Part shown: one piece after another, positions 54,795 to 64,000 of the stretch | Layout of the letters: every line of letters starts with the position of its first letter | Numbering within the stretch: the stretch's first letter is position 1 | Source of the DNA: Psococerastis gibbosa | Lineage: Eukaryota; Arthropoda; Insecta; Psocodea; Psocidae | Direction of reading: 5' to 3' | Assembly: GCA_963971405.1 (NCBI GenBank) | Contig: OZ020484.1 | Coordinates: forward strand, 10,354,001 to 10,418,000 | DNA: 64,000 nt | Position numbers and translations under genes: made by a program | Notes under the pieces: generated by a model | What the model was told of the DNA's origin: nothing | The model's database searches: none | Seen by the model: only the letters and a program-made list of their open reading frames with translations

Positions 54795-54890
54795 AAAAAA
54801 AAATGGACACGTTGGGATTTGAACCCACTATCTACGCCTAACCGATCCCGCCGAGTCCAGTTTTTCTATATCCTCTAATTTATGTTATAA
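54795..54890 (-). repeat. tRNA-like pseudogene or SINE head
   Basis: On the minus strand GTGGGTTCAAATCCCAAC is a perfect T arm with box B, and TGGAC/GTCCA could close an acceptor-like stem. However, the span is only about 55 nt, too short for a functional tRNA, and an A-rich run follows. A tRNA-derived repeat head is more likely. The adjoining TCTATATCCTCTAATTTATG resembles 153-175 near the window start. Confidence 0.4.
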
Positions 54891-55044
54891 TGAGGAGGTT
54901 ACCTCTTCAACCAAAGTTAATTTAATATGTATATAATATAATCGAATCATATGCTTCAACATAGACATTCCAAAGATTTCTTCGATCGAAAAAATATTGG
55001 AGTGCATGTGCAATCAAGGCCATTCTTCTTGTGAGGTCGCAATC

Positions 55045-55341
55045 TCAACGATTGGTCGGCAGCAACTCCCTGCATATCATCCTCCAACTCTCTCGGTCCT
55101 GTGCCTTCCTCTTCAGCTCTTGGAACGTTCGAGGTCCTTTGTCCTCCATATTATGTTGATCCATGAATTTCGTCTTCGGCCGCCCTCTTCTATTGGTTCC
55201 TTCCACTGTACTCGCAATGATGGTGTTTACCAGATTTTCGTGTCTTAATAAATGCCCTACCCATTTTGCTCTTCTACTTTTTATGTGAGGTCGCAGCTGG
55301 CTCTCGTCTTCAATAGCCTCTAGCATTCTTTCATTCGTCAC
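55045..55341 (-). pseudogene. Reverse transcriptase C-terminal fragment
   Basis: 98 codons with RRAKWVGHLLRHENLVNTII, NRRGRPKTKFMDQ and QDRESWRMICRELLPTNR. This is the C-terminal arm seen after the RT of many arthropod non-LTR elements. It is related in type to, but distinct from, the copy at 31860-32692. Confidence 0.7.
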
Positions 55342-55477
55342 GTTGACCCGTGATCAGGGCCATTCGATATTTTTTATACATACATACAGTACATACAGAA
55401 GCAGCGCCTATCATTCGCAAATTACTCTTAGCTGATCAGATTAGATTTTATATTATTCGCAAACAAGCAATTACATG

Positions 55478-55605
55478 TATCCGAATAACTTCTTCAGTCG
55501 CCTCTGTAGGCATTACCTGTGTTGAGTTACTACAGGTCACCGATCGCATTATGTGTAGAGACTCGCAAACGAACAAGCTACCAATATGCCATCAAAGTTC
55601 TTCTT
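55478..55605 (-). repeat. SINE-like repeat, family B
   Basis: Complement: TGTATCCGAATAACTTCTTC, GGTCACCGATCGCATTATGT, GCCATCAAAG. Confidence 0.7.
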
Positions 55606-56319
55606 TTCATTGAGTAGAATAGCTGAACACAGTATATATGCAAGAATATGCTACAATACACGCAGTCACTTGCAAATTGTCCGCTTACTTTGACATTATG
55701 ATAACAGCGAAAGTTACGCAAAAATGTCATGCAAATACGAAAACTACGGTCAAGCCTACCTACTGAACCATAAAGATTCAAGGCGAGTAAAAGTCTCATG
55801 CTAAACTGCTTTCCAGCCGTTTAAAAGATACAATAGTGATTAACGACTTTTTCCTGAGTAGGTACCTACCGAGTGTAGGTTTTTTCGCAACATTAGTTGC
55901 TATAGAAACCTGTCTGCTGGTAGTAATGACTCAGGTTGGGTCATATTTCTGAGTTGGCACGTGCCGGTAACGTAAATAGGCCTCCACCGCGCAAGGTCGA
56001 ATGATGGCAACCACAGTTATTAGGGATGATTATACAAATTTTGAATATAATATGGAAATTGCACGAAGGAGGGGGGCAGCCATGTGACATGATAATGAGA
56101 AGGTGCCAATTATGTGCATAACGGTGTAATAAATATGAAAAAAGCTACATTAGTAAGAACCCATCCTGAAATTTGTTTTTAGACTGTTTTAAACCTAACT
56201 TTTTGTTTCTAACCCCTGCTCTCAGCATTTCTGCTTTTTGTAACCCTGTCAGCCTGGCGGAGGGAGTGAGTTTGTTCATTAACTTGAAGCATCCCCAGAG
56301 CAGACTGCTTCACCTCGGG

Positions 56320-56525
56320 GAGAAGGGGAGTTGACTGACAGGGTGGGCCTCCTGATTATTGTGGATGCCGTACCACATGGGGAACATAGTAGTCTCACGA
56401 TTAATTCGGTGGTGACAAGGACTCGACACGCACGTAGACTGACTGGTATAGTCTCAGCGCGTTATCATCATGTCCCACCACGTTCCCCTGCCAACGCTGT
56501 GCACACTACCATGTTTGCCGCAGTT
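56320..56525. repeat. Dispersed repeat F, copy 1
   Basis: CTCCTGATTATTGTGGATGC, CACATGGGGAACATAGTAGT, CACGATTAATTCGGTGGTGA and CTGTGCACACTACCATG are matched in the same order at 60205-60335. Confidence 0.65.
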
Positions 56526-57889
56526 TGAAACACGCTCTGCTCTCGTGGATTCATCTTGTTAAAACCGTCAACCTAACCGGTGCCATAGACAATAGTTTTC
56601 CTAAATTGTACAGCACTGCGCAACAATCGATCTTAAAACTTAAATTCAATTCTTCTTCTGTTGGAGTTCATAAGTAACCTTGAGTGCAACTGAAATCTAC
56701 TGGTAGATGATGCAAAATAAAGTGCCCGCGGGCTATAAGCGTTGTCATCACGGCGCTCAATGATGTAACGGGCAATGGTCAATTAGGTCGGAAACCTGAA
56801 CTACCCAAGACAATAGAGCGTGATTCCCTGCGTTTTTTTTGGCCAAATTGAAATTTCCCTGGACATCTACACAGTCCTTGCCCCCCCCCCCTCATTGAAA
56901 AAAATGATGTAGGTATTTAATGAATGAACATTGAACACTAAAATTGTACAGAAATGTCCTGGCATGTATACTCGACGTATAATTGAACTAAAATTTTGTT
57001 TTGTGAGCTTTAAGTTAAAAGAAAAAAAGTTTCTTTATTTTTAAATAGATTTAGAATAAAAAATTCTTTAATTTTAAATAGTTATGGAATAAAAACTAAT
57101 TATTATTATTATTATTATTATAAAATGAAAAAATTTAAACAGATGGGTGAGTTAAAAGCGGGTATAAAAAGATGGTTGGTCAATGGGGGGTAATAATAAA
57201 AAAAACTGACTAGGCTATATTAACATTAAAATAACAAGTAAAAAATAAATAAATAAATAAATAAACATTATAAATAATTAACAAAAATAAATTATTAAGC
57301 CTTGTTTAGCAGCACTGTATGAGTCTTATGTCCCAAATAAGCGCTAGCTTGGGGATGCGGGATGTTATTATTATGTAACTTATTATTATAATATTATGGT
57401 ATTATTATGTAAGTTATTGTATTTTGTAAATATATGCTCCTTGTCCATGGGATACTGGACAGGGAAAAGAAAGAAGAAGAATTATTATTAATGAAAACTA
57501 GTTTACATAGACCTAATAGTTTTTCCTTTCAGTACAAATCGGATACCCCTGTCTGTTGTACAAAGTCAAATTTCACAGGATGTCTCATCCAATAGTATAA
57601 ATGCTCCTTTACATTTTGATATATGTTATGTGGCCGTAACTAACACCGATTGGCCACAGTTTTGGAAGTCCTTCCTCCGGACACACTCACCAGCAGTTTT
57701 TTGCACGAAGCAACTTTGATAATTTTAGGGCCGGACTGACGCCTGACGGGGAAATACCACTTACAGTATATCCAAATATAGAGGATCATTTCTGTTAATT
57801 GATGTGATATTTTTGATAGCTTGATATTTCTTATGAAATTTAACGTTGCCACATAAATAATTAGATTACTCGTGACTTCGTGGTATTTC
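56526..57889. other. A+T-rich stretch with microsatellites
   Basis: (ATT)n at 57099-57120, (AAAT)n at 57245-57268 and a 10-base C tract near 56880. No gene. Confidence 0.5.
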
Positions 57890-58190
57890 ATTTTAATAAA
57901 CAAAAAATAACAAAAACTTAGAGTTTTAGAAAAACTTGTTATAACAACCCGAATTAGTAAAACCCAAATAATCGTTAAGAAATTAACTTTGTCTAAGAAA
58001 CCCACTTGTGTCAGTATAAAACCCTGTGCGCTTTCGGCAAGAACTGCCATCTACAGAGGGAAACCCAGTTGAACAGTTACACCTTATCTGCGATTTGAGA
58101 CTTGCTCAACTCGAGGAGAAGATGCAAATGCAAAAAAAATTTGCATCTTCTCCTCTAAGTTTTTGTTATTTTTTGTTTTTTAACGTTGCC
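57890..58190. repeat. Foldback with TAACAAAAACTTAGAG arms
   Basis: AAAAAATAACAAAAACTTAG near 57901 faces CTAAGTTTTTGTTATTTTTT near 58157. A tighter hairpin GAGGAGAAGATGCAAAT / ATTTGCATCTTCTCCTC sits at 58115-58155. Confidence 0.7.
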
Positions 58191-58784
58191 ACGCTTTGCC
58201 ACTGGCGGTGTTCTTGTGTACTAACCAGTAGTCCTTAGTAAAAGATGTCTTCTCGAATTACAATGGAGTGGGAATTAGTAGTTCGACAGCAGTGCCTAGA
58301 GGAATATTGTCTCGATCTTGTAGTGGGTAGGGGCTACAGGGCAATGTTGTTATACGAGTATGTTCTCCAATATGCTGTAATGAATTAACTTCGTTGTGTT
58401 GACACTTTGCCAAAATCTGCGGCCACCTTACTAACATAACAATGTTGACTATCAGGCATTGTTATGCAAGACTGCATTTGACTGTGCATCCTCTGCAACA
58501 ACACCTTGTGTTAATGCACTTATTTTAACGGGCTAATTGCTATGGTACTAGTATATTCCGTTCATCTATTTTACGACCACAGGATGCGTCCTTGTTGCAC
58601 GCTCTAAAAATCCCATTATTAGTTTACCTCTCACTTGCAGGGATTTACAACAACACCGAAGTCTTCTAACGTTCCCAGAGAAAGACCGTGCGGTTGAACA
58701 CTCCTCCAAGGAGTGAGAGGTCAACTTAAATATTGTGGTTGTGTAGGGCGAAAATTTAAATATGAGCGGACTATATACTGTCTA

Positions 58785-58925
58785 TATTCAGGGGTGTAAA
58801 ATTGGGGGGGGGGGGGGGGGGGTGCACGGTCCAACTTGCCCCCCAGCTCCTTTGGGGGGGGGGGGGGGCAAACAGCCTCGAGAATTGCAAGACGTGGTTC
58901 ATACTTCACGGCCCCCTTTGCAGCA
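58785..58925. repeat. G-tract repeat
   Basis: AGGGGTGTAAAATT followed by an 18-base G run, TGCACGGTCCAACTTGCCCC, and a second G run. Similar in style to the other tract-bearing repeats. Confidence 0.5.
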
Positions 58926-60204
58926 ATATAATTATATAAGCATTCCTTTTTTAGCTTTGTAAAATCTACAGCTATACTTCACAACTATTAAAATGCGTAA
59001 AACCCTACTATTTTGCTCTTATATTTTCATTTTTTCCTTATCCTGCCTGATGACGTCATAAGGTCTACTTAGTTTTGCCCCCGCCATCATTCTAAAACTT
59101 TACGCCTCTGGTCTATGTACTAGTTGTCACGCACAATCCAATGCTACAAGCCGATAACTTATCTCTGCTACATGAGTAACACTTGCACCGCTATAATATA
59201 ATGGGAAATATAATAAGAAATGTGGCATGTGACGTCACTGGGAAAATTAAAGGTGTTGACCTCGTACACCAGGTTACTGCGATACAATAGCCGTTTGCAG
59301 TTTTTGTTCTCGCCACAACTATCTGCTCGCTTTACTTGGTTTCCAAATCATGTGGGCATCATAATGAGTTTTAACCATTGCATTACTCGTTCATTGTAAA
59401 CGCATGACAATTATCATTGACGCCATTGTTTCTGTTTCTGCCATTAAACTGAGATAAGTGAGTGATATCATAAAAATATACACATTCTAGCCTTAACCAT
59501 TGGCAAGCGTGTCGCAAATTTTAAATTTATTTAAAACCTACTGTTTCCCTCCAATTTTTAGTGGCATCGTCAAAACCTTGCTGAACTAGTTTCCTTGGTG
59601 AAGACTCTGCGGAGCTTAGGAAAGAAGTAGTTGACACTGTGGCTGGGATTAGGGTTCACCACCTAGTTAGCATATTTGGAGGTTTATCGGACAATTACTG
59701 GTATTGTTATTATATAGGTTCTGGGAACGAGAAGAATCTTTGGCACCTCCGATTGTGCTATCTCATAGTGTAGGAAGATTCGTATGCATTCATGTGTGAG
59801 CAGATAACGCTTAACCGTTACTTCTCAAGGTACCCATCACATCTTGTCGCTATCTATAGTATATTGTTATTTTCTCTGAATTAAGTCTTGTAATCAAAGT
59901 ACATGCTGTACATGCCCATACATTTACAAGTTCATTATACTTATTATTATTATATAAATAAATACCGAATTAAAATAATGCATTCTTTTGACTTCTGACG
60001 ATACCAACCTTCCATTTGCTCGGTCCCATGAAAGGAGCACGTCTTGCTGTTGACTGTAAAGAAGCCGTGGAGTCTTTCGTTCGCAGATAGCTCAACACAC
60101 AGCCACTTGCATTTCATTACAACGGAAAAAAGACCAATCCATTGGGAAGTAGTAGTAGTGGTATGGTTGGACACAATCCCAGGCCACGGTGTGGGCCCAT
60201 AGGA
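58926..60204. other. No feature recognised
   Basis: No supported exon, RNA gene or repeat match. Confidence 0.45.
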
Positions 60205-60335
60205 CAGGGGACTTCCTGATTATAGTGGATTCTGAACCACTTGGGAAACACAATGAAGTCACACGATTAGTTCGGAGGTGACCAGGACAAGTCCTACCAT
60301 GTTTCCCTACCGGCACTGTGCACACGACCAATAAG
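60205..60335. repeat. Dispersed repeat F, copy 2
   Basis: TTCCTGATTATAGTGGATTC, ACACGATTAGTTCGGAGGTG, ACTGTGCACACGACCA; shorter than copy 1. Confidence 0.65.
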
Positions 60336-61609
60336 TTATCTGCATCTTTGAACCTGCCCTGGTCCGCTGGATTTTTTTTGTCCATTGGGAAAAATAATCT
60401 ATTAAAAAATTAGAAATAGAGAAAAAATATTAAGGCAATTGTAACTTCTTTGTCTTAAAAAAAAAAGTAAACAATTCCGGTTGATATATTTATTCACCCT
60501 CGTATTTAGCTTACAGCTTGGATTCAAAATGTCACCATTATTTTTACTTCTTACAGAAAGTGTCAGCTTTACAAATCTCACTTCGTCTTCATCAATGATG
60601 TTGTTTGTTACTTAAAGACCATCATTCTAACCTTGTAGATGTCATTTTTGTTGTCATTCATTTTAACTAGATTGATGTTCAAAATGACTGATTGTCTGTC
60701 TATTGCGGCCCTCACATGCAGAACAGTAATCCTATCTGTTTTTCTTGTACCCAGCAACAAGTTCGTGAATGAGTCAGCGGTCATTGTCATGTGGTTCTAA
60801 CCCAGACTGTTCCTTGTATCGATGCGATAAAAGAAAGGACTTAGTCATCGGTGTGTTTGATTGTATTCTTATTGTTCCATACTGAGGCCACACTTTTGAC
60901 ATTCGTACTAAATTTCCCAACCACTGACCAAAAAACACAATACCACGCATTGATGCTAGCGTATTTAAAGTAACCCACTCAAGCGCACCTTCCTACATCA
61001 TACAAAAATACACAAAATTACAGTCACAGCGCAATGGCATAACATACGAAATACCACTACATAAGACCACAAGACATGGGCAATCTACAGTAATATACGC
61101 TATTTGCCACTAAGAAAATAATTAAACAATATTTCTTGGATAACGCTTGAGACTCTCTCCGGTCTCATAATGGTCACGACAATGGATCCCCCCCCCCCCC
61201 TATCCTTTTTTTCTCTCTTCCTCTCTTGTTTCTTCTCTATTTAATTTTAAGCATCTATCAATAATTACTACAATATTTTTGTTTTTTTAAGGTTAGCATG
61301 AGAAGAAGACTTTATAGTCTTATTGTTCGCTTTTTTTCTTTTTTTTTTGCAATAAAGTCGTTTTCAATTCAATTCGGTTACATGGGATATTGTGTTATTG
61401 ACAGCTGAGTAACCTAATGGGTGCCTTGCCTTCACGGGCTGGGGGGAAAACGCGGCTGCAAGTCATGTTGCTGGCCACAACATCCCAAATCAACGTCCTG
61501 CTGAGCAGTCCCCAAGAATAGAGAATTCCTTAGGCCTAAACCTTCAGTAAAGTGTCTTGCCATGACGTTTTTCATTCTTTCCTATTTATTTGTTAGTAGC
61601 CTATAATAG
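60336..61609. other. No gene recognised
   Basis: A C tract at 61189-61201 with a T-rich tail and a CAATAAAGTCGTTTTCAATT segment near 61350 that looks like a retroelement 3' end; class not assignable. Confidence 0.4.
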
Positions 61610-62570
61610 TTTAAGGGCGGCTTTGTGATGATCGAAATTCTCGTTTTTACACGTTTTGAGGCTCCAGGATACAAACAAACCACGAAGTGTCTGACGTGAC
61701 GAAGCAGTAGATACCGGGATGATAGGCCGTGGTCGATTTGAAAGTGAACTTTGGAAGTACGATTTCAGAACGACCACGGCCTATCATCCCGGATTTTACT
61801 GCTTCGTTACTTAACTCCGGCCGTGAAAGCCTTTGTAATTACACAGAATGTCTGTCTTTCTGCCTGTCCGTCCGTCGATTTGTGAATAAACTACTCAATG
61901 GATTTGGATGAAATGAAATTCGGCATTTAGTGTAAGTTCACAAAAACCATGTCTCGGGATCTGTTATTTAATTTTGGGCTAACTCAATGTTGGGAGGGTT
62001 TTGTCCGGCATAAACTAGAATAAATCTTTTCTCTAGAGCGGTTCCAACGATTTTTTTTTTAATTCACACATAATGTCCTTATAATGTAAACAAACTCAAC
62101 TAGACCGCATCCTATACTTGCTAGTTCAACGATACTAAAAAGGCTTAATATTCATGAAAAATAACTTAATTTTCTCTTTAGACCGATGATGCTTTCATGT
62201 TTATATCAGTGCATACTGTATATTGTCTGCATTGTGTTCTTTGACACTCTTGTGTTATTGTATTGGCCAAAAAACCGCATAACCATGCATCTTTTATTTA
62301 TTTTTAGGTAAGCTCTGACGAAATTCCTGCATTTCCTAGGAACATAAGTAAGGTAAGCCTGTTGCCCGATACATTGCATACCCTACCATTATTACTGTGT
62401 TTTATTATATTGGTCTGCCTGCTCTTGACTATGCAATCGTACCAACGATCCATTCAGTGTTTTGGGATAGGGAAAGTCGAGTCAGCCAAAATTTAACTCT
62501 ATGCCAATTATTTACCATGGAACTACTCATATTATCAGTCTGGGTACCTGTAATAAATTAATAAATTGGA
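61610..62570 (-). repeat. Family C, degenerate minus copy split by a foldback
   Basis: TTTACACGTTTTGAGGCTCC before the nested element at 61690-61838. Then GAATGTCTGTCTTTCTGCCT, CTCGGGATCTGTTATTTAAT and TTGGGCTAACTCAATGTTGG continue after it; the tail weakens beyond 62200. Confidence 0.65.
61690..61838. repeat. CCGGGATGATAGGCCGTGGTC foldback
   Basis: GACGAAGCAGTAGATACCGG and CCGGATTTTACTGCTTCGTT close a short hairpin with GATAGGCCGTGGTCG arms; a tail CCGTGAAAGCCTTTGTAATT resembles that at 26.69 kb. It splits a degenerate copy of the interspersed family C. Confidence 0.8.
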
Positions 62571-62664
62571 AAGTATTAACTTATGGTCAATAATTTTATG
62601 TAATATGTAATATAATGTTATAATTTATGTTGATGCTTTTATAATAATATACACTTAAGACGAA

Positions 62665-62925
62665 GCACGTAGCCAGAATTTTATTTCTGGAGGGGCTGAC
62701 TACCAGGGGGTTGGGGGGAACACTCCCTGTAAAACGGCGGGTCAAGACTTCCGTAATCTGCGGAAATATCTTGCACTATGGAATCTACTGTAGGACTATG
62801 TACACTGGATCGAACGAGAACAAATATAAATAAACTAAAAAATCATTGTTTTTCCCTTTTTTTTTACCTTTCGGGAGGGGCTTCAGCCCCCAAAGCCCCC
62901 TCCCGGGCTACGTGCCTGCTTAAGC
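62665..62925. repeat. Repeat with CACGTAGCCAGAATTTT / GGGCTACGTGC ends
   Basis: AAGCACGTAGCCAGAATTTT at the left and CCCGGGCTACGTGCCTGCTT at the right are inverted, with CTCCCGGG and GGGAGGGGCTTCAGCCCC internally. About 260 bp, MITE-like. Confidence 0.65.
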
Positions 62926-62967
62926 CAATTTTAAGCAGTAATTTCTTTCATGTGGTACAATGCGCGG

Positions 62968-63476
62968 CAGCATTAATGCGTATGCAGCCTGATCATGGCG
63001 ATTTTAATACCGGGGTTAGTATTATATACCATGTCACGTGATGGTATTAATTAAATTAATTTAAAATAAATGAACAGCAAATTTCAGATTTTTTAATTTT
63101 TTATGTTGGTAATCGTCGCATGAATGCTAAGCGCGGATAATTCAAATTCTTTCCATTTATACAATTGAATTATCTTCGGCTATATTAATTTTAAGTGAGT
63201 TTCTTAATTTTTTTCAGCCTTAAATGTAGACAAATTATTTATAATCGTTAATATATTAATTCAAAATTAAAACTTGTTTATTTCTATGGCGATAGTTTAT
63301 ATTTGCTATTTAGATTTGCTACGGCAGCGTTGCGTCAGTTCAGTTCTTCAGTATTGCCAATACCATCACAATTTCATAAGTTTGCTGTTCATTTATTTAA
63401 AACAATTGAATTAACACCATCACGTGACGCGGTAATATATTAACCCCGGTATTATAATCGCCATGATCAGGCTGCT
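62968..63476. repeat. Foldback of the CTGATCATGGCG family
   Basis: Left GCAGCCTGATCATGGCGATT then TTAATACCGGGGTTA; right TAACCCCGGTATTATAATCG then CCATGATCAGGCTGC. Secondary arms CACGTGATGGTATTAATT and TTAACACCATCACGTGA, and AAATAAATGAACAGCAAA against TTTGCTGTTCATTTATTT. About 509 bp. Confidence 0.88.
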
Positions 63477-64000
63477 GAAATCGCAAGCATGTTAAACTAA
63501 TTAACATTGAATGGGTACTTAATTCCCTCCCATCGTATCATTCGGACTATACAATTTTCAGGGAAAGCCGCGGGGACTCAACCTTCAAATTGTCGGGTGT
63601 GCTGTGTTGATTGAGTTGAGTTCTTAAATGGCCACAACTTTGCTACCTTTGTGTCGATCATGTCGGCATTTGTCCCCCTTGAACCACCTGTTGGGAACAG
63701 GTGTGTTTGTTCAGTGAAAATTTCACGGCCGTGGCTAATGTGCCTTAAATTTTTGGGAACTCCCCAGGTATTGGACATCGCAGTTAATCGAAATTGTAAA
63801 ACCTAGGAGTCATTGCAAAATGTAGTAATCCAACCTAGTGCTTGACCGTTTGTTCGAGAATTAGTCTTCCTTTATTGTTCAATTGTTTGCCTGCAAATCT
63901 ACTTCGCTATAAGATTTGTTATCTTTGAAAAATAGCCTTCTAAGTGAATATGAATGAATGAATGAAAAACGTCTTTATATTAGGCGAGCTTTAGCCCCAA

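Noticed and set aside
57640-58050. 136-codon minus-strand ORF
   Set aside because: Hydrophobic, A/T-driven frame overlapping a foldback; no splice signals or domains.

Overview
This is a eukaryotic, A+T-rich, repeat-laden window that looks arthropod. An insect, possibly a hemipteran, is my best guess, but nothing in the sequence fixes the species. The evidence is split genes with GT-AG introns, a LOA-like non-LTR retrotransposon, tRNA-derived SINEs, Harbinger and hAT debris and many foldback elements. There are no operons or rRNA genes.

Two genes can be assembled. A complete klhl18 orthologue lies on the minus strand (47528 down to 36225): ten coding exons with consistent phases give 566 residues in BTB, BACK and six-Kelch order. 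This is the substrate adaptor of a CUL3 ubiquitin ligase. A two-exon plus-strand gene (33909-34997, 151 residues) resembles the short, non-polymerase isoform of POLR1D. The start of a further minus-strand gene is supported at 31305-31492 (first coding exon with donor). Weaker exon candidates lie at 17508-17631 and 15372-15488.

Layout: 1-20 kb is repeats: SINEs, a ~600-700 bp interspersed family, G-tract-flanked repeats, a 1.2 kb near-perfect palindrome (6668-7851) and palindromic foldbacks. 20034-25008 is a nearly complete LOA-like retrotransposon with target-site duplications, an intact ORF2 and a frame-broken ORF1. 25.7-27.7 kb is a decayed Harbinger-like transposon. 28-31 kb holds foldbacks. 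31.3-35.2 kb holds the orphan first exon, retrotransposon fragments and the POLR1D-like gene. 36.2-47.5 kb is klhl18, its introns loaded with foldbacks and hAT-type elements. 48-64 kb is repeats and A+T-rich DNA with no convincing gene.

The most unusual structure is a family of at least eleven palindromic foldbacks. They share a terminal AGGCGNNNNTTCCAC module and most share a central GTAGCAGACATT/AATGTCTGCTAC hairpin, but the arms between differ from element to element while staying complementary within each one. Several are composites, one palindrome inside another. The 1.2 kb palindrome is a separate candidate source of long hairpin RNA.
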